64,000 bases of DNA from Malania oleifera. Its lineage: Eukaryota > Streptophyta > Magnoliopsida > Santalales > Ximeniaceae. The position numbers and the translations under genes are program-made. The notes under the pieces are model-generated. The model was not told the DNA's origin and did not search any database. It saw only the letters and a program-made list of their open reading frames with translations. Of the stretch, positions 20,100 to 30,430 are shown one piece after another. Positions within the stretch are counted from its first letter, which is position 1. Every line of letters starts with the position of its first letter. The DNA lies in NCBI RefSeq assembly GCF_029873635.1, contig NC_080426.1, positions 50,978,093-51,042,092 on the forward strand, in the 5' to 3' direction.

Positions 20100-22159
20100 A
20101 TTGAAAAGTAAAGTATAGTCCCAAGAGGGGGGGGGTGAACTGGATTTTAAAACTTTCTTTTAATTCTTTTAAACAATTCTCGACTTGTTTGTTTAACTCT
20201 TTAATCACAAAAGAACTTAGATTTTTTTATCCAATCAGCAATACTATTAAACAACCAATCAATTAAGCACAATATTCAAACAAAACAACCAATTAATTTC
20301 CCAAGTATAAGTTAACTGCAGCACTATTAGATTAATGGAAGTACGCAAGCTTCAACACTCTTTGGAATATAAACACATTCAAACTTTAAACTATTTAGCC
20401 ACAATATATCAATATATTAAACTCAACTTTCAGCTTTTGTTGTCAGCCCTGGTCATAAATTTGAATTAAACCCTATAGTGAATGATAATTTGTGTTTGCT
20501 GATGTGAAGCCTTATATTAATTGATTTGCTTAATATGATATGTAATATAAAATCCAATCAACACAATATCTACACTTTTCCCAATATTCAGAATTCAAAT
20601 AAACTCTCAGTTAATTTATCTTTGAGATGTTAATCAAGTAATGTACTCCCGTATGGTTGAACACATTTTAAAATAAAGATTGTTTGATAGAGAAAAATGT
20701 ACATCAATGCGGATGTAGAAAAATTAACAGCATTTAAGAAATCCTCTTTTTGGTGTTTTTCATTCAAAAAATGATTCTAACCTTTTTGAAACAATTTTTG
20801 ACCTTATAAAAATATTTTCTAAGTATTTCCAAAGGTATCTAGGTTCAATAATTTTACCTAAGAGTTTCATGCATCCATATTGAAATTCTTTGAAGTACTT
20901 ACATGAAATTTCCTAGACTCTTTCGAATTTTCAATTCTTAAATTCATTGAGGTCTTCATGCTTGTTTCATCTTTCTTTGAGCTTTCATCAAGTTCCCTTT
21001 AATTCTCATGCTCTCATTGTCTTCAAGCTTTTATTTTTGAATCCATGCTTTTAACTTTATATTGAATTCCTTCTTTGAAGTACAAGCTTTCATGAATTCT
21101 TTAACGCTCTATCCTTGAGTCCTAAAATCCATCACTTAACACATGTTGAGTTCTACTTGTTTGTTAGTGTCACGACCCGCTCATTTTCTACACATTTTTT
21201 TTAAAAAAAATAATATCAACATCAAACATCACAACTCAGTAGGTCACAATTCACCTGGACCCGTGAGTACCAGGGATACATCTGAACATACAGCAGAAGC
21301 CTACGCAACAGAAAGTATAAAATCATATACATCTCGTCATAATGTACAATACATCATACTAGAGTACTCCAAACACTATCTCTCAATATGTGTACATCCC
21401 AAAAATAAACCTAGGGTCCCACAAAAATCCTAACTGTCCCTACCAAAAACTTACCTTTCCAAAGAGAGCAAACACTGCTCTAGATCAGCGGGGCTTTTCC
21501 CACTCTCCTATCAGGTGCTCCTGAAAAATGTATAAGATTTAGGGGTGAGACACCTCTCAATAAGGGAAATAAACTAATACTAATATGTGGCAACATGAGT
21601 ATTTCGTATTCTACATATATCGTACATAACATATTTAGTACTGTTTATCAAATCTGGGAAAACATAAGTATATCAAAACATGGCAGAACATACTGCATTC
21701 TCATAAACATTTCTCATCTCATATCATAATAATAATAACATAAAACAATCCTGATAGGTTAGTTGGCTGTTGTCATGTATTACCCCCCACATGACTGGAT
21801 TGTGTGGCCCGAAGGCGGGACCTGGCAATGGTTGGCCAATCACTGCCAAGTCAATAGTCTAGTCTGTAGGTCCGATGGGTCTACCCAGACTGGTCCGTAC
21901 ACCAGGGGCGATAACAGCACACTTCTTGAAAATAATCACATCGACCATCCAATCTCACACCACTCCGTACAGCGGCATTAACACAGATATCATGATCACG
22001 AGGACCATGGCACATAACAACGGTACCGTGCAAGTGCTAGCCTAAACCAAGCCAACCAGGTTCTGATATCATATACATATACTGAAACTGTGATACGTAA
22101 ATATCTCATATCATTTATTTTTACATCAATCATATCATTTCACATATATACATGTATCA

Positions 22160-22395
22160 TGAAAATCATCGGCCCATACGCCGGTATTACACATTTTATC
22201 ATAGTTTGGCCCGTACGCCAGCTACACATAGCACAACCCGTACGCTGGCAACAGTAATCACATAGCACGGTCCGTACACCGGCAATCATAGTCACATAGC
22301 ACGACCCGTACGCCGGCAAATCACAGTCACATAGCACGGCCTGTACGCCGGCAAATCACATAAAAATCTCAGCCTGTACGCCAGTTTTCCATCAT
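22160..22395. repeat. Minisatellite, about 34-36 bp unit, in solo LTR D
   Basis: Several copies of CACATAGCACGGCCCGTACG plus CCGGCAAATCACAGT with small changes. Spacers are not unique sequence and units vary, so this is a minisatellite, not a CRISPR array. It lies between the second donor-like and the acceptor-like sites of the LTR. Confidence 0.8.
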
Positions 22396-22516
22396 AAAAA
22401 TCCATATCATCCACATTCCCAGAAAAATAGTATTTCACAACATTTTTACTCATGCCACATAATAGATTTTCCACATATTCAACATACGATATTTTCACAG
22501 TATTTTGCAAATGTAA

Positions 22517-22520
<4 letters not shown>

Positions 22521-22551
<31 letters not shown>
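22521..22551. repeat. (TA)n microsatellite
   Basis: A run of about 15 TA dinucleotides within solo LTR D. Confidence 0.85.
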
Positions 22552-22555
<4 letters not shown>

Positions 22556-23067
22556 ATATACATTTTTCATAAATCAAATGATAAATATATATAAGCATTT
22601 TCTCAAAAACGGAAACTAACTTAGTTTATCCCCTTACCTAATTCCTGGAAAGCCCCTAATAAAACTGCCCCGCACCCGCAGGGTTCCTAACTCAACACCC
22701 TGAAAATGAAAAATCCTAGAATTAAAGTTCAGTATTTCGAAGCATACAATATTTTCTTCAACTGCCAAAAACTCAAATATTGAGTAGAAAGTTTTCACCT
22801 AAAAGCATTTAAGTTTAACACCTGAGGGGTTCCCTGACCAATACTCTGAAACTGAAAACCCCCAATATTAAACTTCAATATTTTCATGCGCACAACATTT
22901 CTTCTAACTAGCGCAAGACTAAATATGACTTAAAAAGCCTTACCTCAACTCTGAGATGACTTCCAACTAGCTTTCTCCCACGATCCGCTCTAGCAGATTT
23001 GGAGAGAACTCCACCATGAGCGTCGTGGTGACTTCAGATTGTCGATCTGACGTATATCTGGCCCACA

Positions 23068-23068
23068 A

Positions 23069-23103
<35 letters not shown>
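23068..23103. repeat. (GA)n microsatellite downstream of LTR D TATA box
   Basis: On the minus strand this is a CT run in the transcribed leader, matching the CT tracts of gypsy-B and of the 44463 LTR fragment. Confidence 0.85.
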
Positions 23104-23105
<2 letters not shown>

Positions 23106-23164
23106 TGAAGGGGAGAGAGAGAAGAGAGTGATGGCTTCTTTCATAAGATAAAATTTCAGATTTT

Positions 23165-23440
23165 TGTATATATAAAACAGAGGATTTCGTCGACGAGTCC
23201 GTTCTTCGTCGATGAGTCCTTCACAAATTTCATCGACGAAACCCTGTATTCGTCGACAAAATTCAGGCTGCCTCAGAACCCTTCTCGGTATTTTCTTGTC
23301 GATGAAGCCCTGTGTTCGTCGACAAAATCTTTAAAGTCTTCGTCGACGAATCCCCTGTATTCATCGACGAAGCCCTATTGGCCCCCTTTCCTTTAGTCCT
23401 TCCAAAATTCAATGTCATCGACGAACGCTTTGTCGATGGC
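23165..23440 (-). promoter_or_regulatory. TTCGTCGACGAA palindrome array in solo LTR D
   Basis: About ten copies of TTCGTCGACGAA or one-base variants (TTCGTCGATGAG, TTCATCGACGAA, TTCGTCGACAAA), spaced 15-40 bp, upstream of the TATA box on the minus strand. Most variants are CpG-to-TpG or CpA changes. Confidence 0.6.
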
Positions 23441-23880
23441 TTCCTTCTATTTCCGGTTTCAATTTCCCTTTTCTTTTATTATTTAACTACCATTTTATTC
23501 GGGTCGTTACAGTTAGCATCAAAATAGGATATTAAGCCTTGTAAGGCCAACAACTAGGTTGTTAGGTCTTATAGACTTGATTAGGCTTGATTAGGTAAAC
23601 ATACCAGAGTAGAGGAATGTAAGGAATGGGAAGATTGAGATATGGGTAAAGTAGGTCAAGGGTTGTCTTGTAGCTAGATAGGGATTCATTCATAGTGTTC
23701 TGGGTTTTTCCTAGAATGACGGTTTTAGTAAAATCATGGCAAACCATTGATGATTTCATGTCAGTGTTGTGAGGTAGACCTGGACCCGAGAATTTAGATG
23801 TTAACATGATTATTTTACAATGATTGTGTTAATTGTGCTATGACATAAGAATACTAATATATTCTTATCCTGTTTTCAGA

Positions 23881-24615
23881 ATGGATCCCAAGGATAATAA
23901 CTTGGACGGTAGCTCGGAGGGGACTTCGACCGATGGGTCTCCTACCATGCCTCGAGGCTTGACTAAGTAGGTCTTGCGAAAGATTGGGTGGAGTGTTAGG
24001 GGACGGGAACATCCACCTACTGCTGTAGGTTGCACTATCGAGAAATTTACCTGCATGCATCCTCCGACGTTCACTAGAGGATTTGACCCAATAGTAGCCG
24101 AGAACTGGGTGTAGAAGACGGAGAAGATACTGAAGTTCTGCACTGCATAGATAAATTGAGGGTTCTCTATGCTACATTTTAGCTAGCAAGTGAAGTTAAG
24201 AGATGGTGGACGGATGTGAGTCTGCTGGAGGAGTATTCGCTATACTGGTGGATAAAGCCACCATGGCTGAAGCTAGTCTTCAGGAGGAAGTGGTAGTCCA
24301 ATATCAGAAGAAGGGGCCAGCAACTACTGGTTCACAGACTGGTGCTCGTCAGGGGCAGTGGAAGAAGAATATCTACAGTGCTGGTAAACGAAGGGAGGTA
24401 GAACCACGGGGTCCATAGGGGGATTCATCTCGCCCACAGTGTCCCAAGTGCCATAGGTGGCATGAGGGTGAGTGTCAGCCGTTCATGGGTAACTATCACC
24501 GTTGCGGTGAACCGAGCTATATGGAACGAGTTTGTCGTGCGCCGATGAGTGCTACGCCTGCACTAAATCAATACGGAGGAGGTAGTGTTCAGACCTTCAA
24601 ATGGACAGGAGTATA
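23881..24615 (+). pseudogene. Gypsy-B gag remnant
   Basis: Begins at ATGGATCCCAAGG (23881). Retrotransposon gag words are readable across frames: IEKFTCMHPPTFTRGFDPIV, VAENWV and ASEVKRWWTDVSLLEE, homologous to the gypsy-A gag (IEKFAYMNSPSFSGGADPF, GEAKRWW). Near 24440-24540 two zinc fingers can be seen (CPKCHRWHEGEC and a second with YHRCGEPSYMERVC). Internal stops and frameshifts inactivate it. Confidence 0.85.
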
Positions 24616-25082
24616 AGTTCGTGGGATCATGTGTGCGCTCGGCGCCATAGATTCTATCGGCAATATAGGCAAAAAGGTTACTCTTGGACGGGTGTCAAGG
24701 GTACCTAGCATGTGTAAAGGAGCCATCGCGGGATGAGTTAAAGCTCGAGGATATCTGAGTGGTTAATGAATTTTCGGATGTATTCTCAGAAAACTTACCT
24801 AGTTTACCTCATGATCGTGAGGTGGAGTTCGTTATTAAATTGCTACTAGGAAAGGTACTGATTTCTAAAGCTCTATACCAGATGACTCCAATATAACTTA
24901 AAGAGTTGAAGGAGCAATTGTAGGAACTACTGGATAAAGGCTTTATCAGACCCAGTATTTTGCCTTTGAGAGCTCCAATGTTGTTCGTGAAAAAGAAACA
25001 CGGGTCAATGAGGATGTGCATTGACTACCGTGAGATTAACAAGGTAACAGTTAAGAACAAATACCCGTTGTCTCATATAAAT
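24616..25082 (+). pseudogene. Gypsy-B pol, N-terminal RT part
   Basis: After a large deletion that removed most of the protease, the RT N-terminus is readable: [35 protein letters not shown] and the palm entry [20 protein letters not shown] (catalytic Asp of CIDYR present). It stops at 25082 because solo LTR G is inserted; RT continues at 27255. Confidence 0.9.
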
Positions 25083-25164
25083 TGTAACAACCTGAAAATT
25101 TTTAAATAATTTGAAATAGTAAAGAAGACGGGAAGGGAAGAAAGAATAAATTCGAAAATGTGGT

Positions 25165-25340
25165 AGCCAGCATTCGTCGACAAACGAACTAGTCTCGTCG
25201 ACGAATGTTCTTCAAAGCTCGTCGACGAGGGTATGTGTCTCGTTGACGAGGAATTACTGAGAGGGGTTCTTCGCATGACTGAAATTCGTCGACGAGGTGG
25301 CTGTCTCATCGACGAATCGATGTGTCTCGTCGACGAATCC
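25165..25340 (+). promoter_or_regulatory. CTCGTCGACGAA palindrome array in solo LTR G
   Basis: Seven near copies (ATTCGTCGACAAAC, CTCGTCGACGAATG, CTCGTCGACGAGGG, CTCGTTGACGAGG, TTCGTCGACGAGG, CTCATCGACGAAT, CTCGTCGACGAAT), ending a few bases before the TATA box. Confidence 0.6.
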
Positions 25341-26214
25341 CTATGTATATAAAGTGAATTTCTTTCATTTCTACGGGAATTATCTGCATGTTTTCTCTCT
25401 CTTACTAAAATTCGGAACTACCACCCTCTCTTTTTGATTTCGGGCCGAATTTCAACTAGTTTGACAACCTAAAGCTACCACGACGCTCCTGGAAGAGTTC
25501 TCTACAAATCTTCTGGAGTGGATCGTTGGTGGGACTAGTTAGGAATATATCCTAAATTTAAGGTAAGGCTTTTTACGTAAAATTTGGCTTTACCCTAGTT
25601 GTAGGAAATATTATATGCGAAGAAATACTGAAATTTAGTTCTAGGAAATGTGGTTTCAGGGCGTTGAACGGGGAACCCCTGCGGGTGCAGGACTGGTTAT
25701 TTTAGGAGGTTTTTCATGAATTAGGTAAGGGAAAATATTTTATAATAGCTTTTTAGTAATTATTAAAATGACTAATTTTGGGTAAAAATCCTACATATAC
25801 AGGTATAATTTTTCTAAACCAAACTGATATTGAAAATGTTGTTTTAATTATATAAGTATTAGATTGGGAAAAATTGTGTGGTTGACACCATTTTGCAAAT
25901 TAAATGATTGTCATTTATGTGGAATGAGGAAATGGTTGAGATTGTGAATGTTATTTGACTGAAATTCTTGTCTGGTAGAATACACCGATTGGATTGTGAA
26001 CATTGTTTGGTTGAAAATACTGGATGGTTGAGTATACTGTGGTATTTGCATGGACATGGTTGATTAGTTAGGTTTGTGATTGATCTGTGGTGTGGTTTAT
26101 GTGAATGACGATATAACGTTGGCAGTGATATGAGGAGGTCATTATATGGACATTTATACTGGGAGGTAAAACATTGGCAGTGGTATAAGGAGGTTGTTTA
26201 CCTATTTATTATGA

Positions 26215-26420
26215 ACGGGGTGTTTATTTTGTAATCTGTGTGGGTTGAGTAGTCTTGTGTGGACATTGATGCTGTGTGATTTAATTAGTCTTGTGTGGAC
26301 CAGTCCTGTGTGGATGTTGATGTTGTAGCTGAGCAGTTCTGTGTGGACAATGATGTTGTGTGATTTGATTAGTCCTGTGTGGACTAGTCCTATATGGACA
26401 CTGATGCTGCGTGATTTGAT
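26215..26420. repeat. Minisatellite in solo LTR G
   Basis: Imperfect repeats of CCTGTGTGGACATTGATGCT and TGTGTGATTTGATTAGT words, placed between the second donor-like and the acceptor-like sites of the LTR. Confidence 0.65.
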
Positions 26421-27254
26421 CCTGTGTGGATTGATTATAATATGGGCGTATGCGTGAAATTCTGTGAAGCGATTATGTTGGTTGTGTACGAATGTTAATA
26501 AATTAAGTATTTTGGGTAAAGTAAATTATTCCACCCGAGAGCTTGCTGAGGAAGGCGAGTACTCTGGTAATTATTTATGGATACTAGGGTAGAGGGAAGC
26601 CACTTGTATTGGTGGGTGATCTTCCCCATTCTTGATGTCTTTACCTGAATACATATCCTTAAGGGCTTACTGAGAAAGGTGAGTGCCCTGGTGTTAACAC
26701 TAAAGCAGAGGGAACCCACTTGTATGGGCGGGTGGATTTCCCTATTCTCGGAAACTAACATTAAAATACTGATTGGTTATGGGTATGTGATTGGATGATA
26801 TGGACATTGATCCCGTGCGATTATGGGCATGTTATCTGGCTTCTTGTGAACTGTGTGTACACCTAAGATGGATATTTTAAATTGTATTATAAATACTTCA
26901 GCCACACACTGTTATAAACTATTTCTTCCTTACTGAGAGGTGTCTCACCCCGACATATGTTAAATCTTTTCAGGTTATCCAGGTGATCGAGTTTAGGTAA
27001 CTACAAGGCAGGGTAGTTTTGTGAGTTAAATATAGCAAATCGGATATGTATTTAGCTTATGTTTACTATGTATTAATTCTAGATTTATAATATGAAGGAT
27101 TAGGTTGTAATTATTATGGATCAATGTATGTAAATATAGCACTCTGGTATTTTCTGTTAAAGATATTTATTATTTCCGCTACGTAAATGGTATCAGAGGC
27201 GTGTGTCGGTCTCTTAACACATTGGGCCCTGCGTGGCGGGTCTGGGGCGTTACA

Positions 27255-28120
27255 TAAATGATCTTTTTGACCAGCTGCAGGGAACGCAGGTTTTCTCTAA
27301 AATCGATCTACGGTCAAGGTATCATCGAGTGAAGGTCAATTCCGAGGAGTGGTAAAAACTGCTTTTCGAACCAAATATGACCACTACGAGTTTCTATTCA
27401 TGCCATTCGAGTTGACTAACACTCCGACGGTATTTATGGACCTAATGAACAGGGTTGTCCATGAATACCTGGACCAATTCGTGGTGGTGTTTATCGACGA
27501 TATTCTGGTATACTCGAGGAGTCTAGAAGAGCATGAAAACCATATAAGGTTGGTACTTAAGGTACTGCGGGAAAGGAAGTTGTATGCTAAGCTGAAAAAA
27601 TGCGAAATCTGGTTGGAATAGGCTGCATTTTTGGGCCATGTCGTGTCGAGGGGTGGTATCTCAATTGATCCAGATAAGATTGAAGTAGTGGTTGACTGGA
27701 TGAAACTAAAGAACGTGCAGGAGGTTTGGGGTTTCCTAGGACTGGTATGGTATTATCGTCGGTTCGTGGAGGGATTCTCTAAGTTATCTGGCTCTCTAAC
27801 ATGGTTAACGAGGAAGGATGTGAAATTTGACTGGACCTATGAGTGCGAGCAGAGTTTCTAGGAGTTAAAACACCGACTGGTCATTGCTTCGATTTTGATC
27901 ATCCCATCTGGGGATGGTGGTTTTTGTATTGTTTAGCGACGCATCGTTGAATGGTTTGATATGTGTGCTGATGTAATAGGGGAAAATGATTGTTTATGCT
28001 TCTCGGCAACTCAAGGAGTACGAGAAGAATTACCTTACACATGATTTGGAGTTGGTGGCAGTGGTGTATGCATTGAAGATCTAGAGACACTACATGTACG
28101 ACGAAAAGTGTGAGATATTC
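27255..28120 (+). pseudogene. Gypsy-B RT remainder and RNase H start
   Basis: The frame resumes after the solo LTR with [18 protein letters not shown], then [20 protein letters not shown] (catalytic FIDD), [12 protein letters not shown], a stop at 27619, LGHVVSRGGISIDPDKIEVV and the connection-domain words YYRRFVEGFSKL. RNase H follows in shifted frames up to about 28080. It is clearly Ty3/gypsy RT, inactive through several stops. Confidence 0.92.
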
Positions 28121-28915
28121 ACAAACCAAAAGAGCCTCAAATACTTTTTCACGAAGAAGGAGTTGAATATGAGGCAGAGGAGGTGGCTTGAGCTAATCAA
28201 GGACTACGATTGCACCATCAGTTATCACCTAGGAAAGGCTAACGTGGTAGCTATTGCGTTGAGTCGAAAGTTAGAGTATGTGTCAGTATCGGTGGTAGAT
28301 CAACATCATATCAGAATGGATCTAGAAAGTCTCTTCGTAGAATTGGTGGGTGGTAGTTACCAAGCATTCATTGCTAGCTTGGTGATCCAGCCGACATTGT
28401 TTAAGAGAATTAAAGCTGTGCAGGCCAATGAAGAGGAGTTAGTGGAGGTTGTAGAGAAAGTGCAGAAGGGGTTGGCTGCATATTTTAACATCTCTAATGA
28501 TGGTGTATTGAGGTTTGACATTAGGTTATGTGTTCCAAATGATGAGGAGATAAAAAGGACGATTCTGGAGAGAGTCGATCCGGTGGCGTACAGGATAGCA
28601 TTACCCTCAGCACTGTCTAGTATTTACGATGTATTCCACGTGTCCATGCTTAGGAGGTATGTTTCTGATCCTTCGCATGTGATCAACTACGAGTCCTTGG
28701 AGCTCAGGGACACTTTAGTATATGATGAAATACCAGTTTAGATTCTAGACTCTAAGGAACGAGAGCTACGTGCTAAGAAGATTTCGCTTGTGAAGGTACT
28801 TTGGCATAATCATGTAGTTAAGGAAGCTTCATGGGAGTTAGAGTCAGAGATGCGTCAGAAGTATCCAGAGTCAGAGATGCGTCAGAAGTATCCTCAGTTA
28901 TTCAGAGATTCTTAG
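28094..28915 (+). pseudogene. Gypsy-B RNase H / integrase fusion created by deletion, with chromodomain
   Basis: An open frame (28094-28741) encodes the RNase H C-terminus ([38 protein letters not shown]), then the linker before integrase up to EIKRTILE. It then jumps without frame change to the integrase C-terminal domain ([35 protein letters not shown]). The zinc finger and DDE core are missing, roughly 1 kb compared with gypsy-A. After a stop, chromodomain words ISLVKVLWHNHVVKEASWE follow in the same region. A 27-bp in-frame duplication (28840-28893) repeats nine residues near the chromodomain end. Confidence 0.9.
28840..28893 (+). repeat. 27-bp tandem duplication in the chromodomain tail
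   Basis: Two identical units of AGAGTCAGAGATGCGTCAGA plus AGTATCC. Being a multiple of three, it keeps the frame. Confidence 0.9.
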
Positions 28916-28920
28916 AGTTA

Positions 28921-29170
28921 GATAGGTAAGCAGAGTGGTAAGTAAGTGGTTTGTTTGGTTTCCGAGAGAGCTTGTATTTGTAATCTCCCGAGACGTTATG
29001 TGTAACCACGGTATTCTGCCGCCATAAGTGAGGGCAGGTAATAAATTTGGGATGAGGCTGCTATGTGGGTGGCCGTTGGCTCTTCCTAAAGATAGAGCAG
29101 TTAGAGTTCAGCTGATGTGATAGAAACAGTTAACAAAATTTGAGGAAGAAATTTTATAAGGAGGAGAGAT
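28921..29170 (+). other. Gypsy-B 3' non-coding region and polypurine tract
   Basis: Sequence between pol and the 3' LTR. TTGTAATCTCC and GTAACCACGGTATTCTGCCG (about 28975-29020) match the equivalent spot in gypsy-A (9570-9635 on the complement). AAGGAGGAGAGA at 29158-29169 is the polypurine tract next to the LTR start. Confidence 0.8.
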
Positions 29171-29248
29171 TGTAGTAACTCAAACAATATATATATATAC
29201 CTTAGAGGAGATATTTTTAGATATTTATATATAAATATCTTAGAGGAG

Positions 29249-29250
<2 letters not shown>

Positions 29251-29321
<71 letters not shown>
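29251..29321. repeat. (CT)n microsatellite in gypsy-B 3' LTR
   Basis: About 35 CT units, longer than in the 5' LTR. Confidence 0.95.
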
Positions 29322-29323
<2 letters not shown>

Positions 29324-29999
29324 TGCGAATTCACTCTCTCTTTATAAGATCTCGGGTGGCTCGTTGCCCAAATTAATGATCCAACATTACTATGTGGATC
29401 AGTGGGTGAATCTCTACAAGTCCTACAGAGTAGAATCTCGATTTGAGGATTTCTAGGTTTTTACCCCGAAGTTGAGGTAAGGGTCGAAACAAGCCTAGTG
29501 ACTTGTAGATCTGTAATAAATAGGGTGATATTGACATATGATCTTTCGGTTTTAGGATTTGGGAATCCATGTGGATGTTTCGAGCCGTTTCGAGTCGTGT
29601 TTTAGTATTCGAGAACAGGTAAGGGGATTTGTTTATATCAGTTATTTTTAAAATCTGATTTGGTAAAACTGTAGGTTATGTTTATACGGATGTTTTGGTT
29701 ACTTGTTTGGAAAATTTCACCGAGTGAGATTGTCGATTTTTAGGGTGTGTGGTTTTCAAGAAAATTAGGGTTTCGAGTATCATCTCCATTTCTTTTGGAA
29801 AATCGTTTATTTGAATAAAACTAAAGTATAGAGATGACCATACCTTTATTTTATGTTAAACTGTATTTCCATATCAATTATCATATGATTTTTTTAATTA
29901 TCCAAATAGATGTGGCAGGAGAGGATATTTTGTGATGATTGAGTTTTGATGTGTTTGAAATGAAATATAGGAACTGGAGTTCCAAACTGTTTTCAAGAA

Positions 30000-30430
30000 T
30001 GGTGGTTACTGACATGCCAGTTTAATTACCGTGGGGTCAATAATGACATGTCAGTTTGATTCTATGGGGTTGAGACATTTCGAATTAATACTGTGGGGTC
30101 GTAAGACATGCCGAGTTAGTACCGATGGTCATAAATTGCCGGTTTACGCCAAAGAGTGTGAAAATACTAGATTTATGTTGGTTCAATATCGTGGGTCAAA
30201 AATGGCATGCCGGTTTGCCGGATTATGGTTACTAAAGCGCAGGTTCAATACCATGGGGTCAATAATGATATGTCAGTTTCCTGGATAACATCGAGGGTTG
30301 TGGAATGTCGGTTCAATATCGTGGGTCAATAATGACATGCCCATTTCCCGAATAATATCGAGGATTGTGGAATGTCGGTTCAATACCGTTGGTCAATAAT
30401 GACATGCTAGTTTTCCGGATTATACCGATG
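30000..30430. repeat. Minisatellite in gypsy-B 3' LTR
   Basis: Irregular units of about 60-80 bp with GTTCAATACCGTGGGTCAAT and AATGACATGCCGGTTTGCCG words. The same array is at 13512-13740 in the 5' LTR. Confidence 0.75.

Larger units (their letters stand above)
21168..23511 (-). mobile_element. Solo LTR D, gypsy (Tekay-like), 2344 bp
   Basis: It runs on the minus strand from TGTAACGACCCGAATAAAATG (23511) to GGGTCGTGACA (21168), with an exact GTTAG duplication (21163-21167 and 23512-23516). No internal genes are present, so it is a solo LTR. Parts in order are a TTCGTCGACGAA array (23165-23440), TATATATACAAA TATA box (about 23162-23175), GA/CT microsatellite (23068-23103), donor-like GAGGTAAGG (22938-22950), donor-like TTAGGTAAGGGG (22630-22641), GTACGCCGGC minisatellite (22160-22395), conserved CTTATTGAGAGGTGTCTCAC and a TTCAGG acceptor (21518-21565), then a mini-exon ending AAAGGTAAGT (about 21448-21460). 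Confidence 0.95.
14295..23552 (-). mobile_element. Copia-C: gag-only SIRE-like element nested in gypsy-B
   Basis: On the minus strand it runs from TGTTGGCCTTACAAGG (23552) to ACTTTTCA (14295). The 5-bp flanks are ACCAG (14290-14294) and ACTAG (23553-23557), one mismatch. It has two LTRs, a primer site, a gag with a coiled-coil zone and an AAAAAGGGGAGAT polypurine tract, but no protease, RT or integrase. The long gag with repeated EKEKDLKIK heptads and the CCCAAGAGGGG LTR end suggest the SIRE/Maximus lineage. It must have depended on proteins made elsewhere, or lost pol after insertion. Confidence 0.9.
20102..23552 (-). repeat. 5' LTR of copia-C, with internal deletion and inserted solo LTR D
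   Basis: Same ends as the 3' LTR (CTTTTCA and TGTTGGCC on the minus strand). Relative to that copy it has lost about 1.15 kb near 20660 (the part with motif cluster, TATA box and leader), so it could not promote transcription. It was also split at 21167/21168 by solo LTR D. Flanking sequence matches the other LTR closely. Confidence 0.9.
25083..27254 (+). mobile_element. Solo LTR G, gypsy (Tekay-like), 2172 bp
   Basis: Begins TGTAACAACCTGAAAATT and ends TGGGGCGTTACA, with an exact TAAAT duplication (25078-25082 and 27255-27259) inside the RT frame of gypsy-B. Ordered parts on the plus strand are: GTCGAC array 25165-25340; TATA box TATATAAAG (about 25346-25354); CT-rich leader; donor-like AAGGTAAGGC (25560-25569); donor-like TTAGGTAAGGG (25721-25731); CTGTGTGGAC minisatellite 26215-26420; conserved CTTACTGAGAGGTGTCTCAC (26929-26948); and TTTTCAGG acceptor (about 26965-26972). 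Near the end is TGGTATCAGAGGC, a primer-site look-alike inside the LTR. No genes. Confidence 0.95.

Noticed and set aside
22160-22395. Regular repeats resembling a CRISPR array
   Set aside because: Plant LTR minisatellite with variable units and no unique spacers or cas genes.
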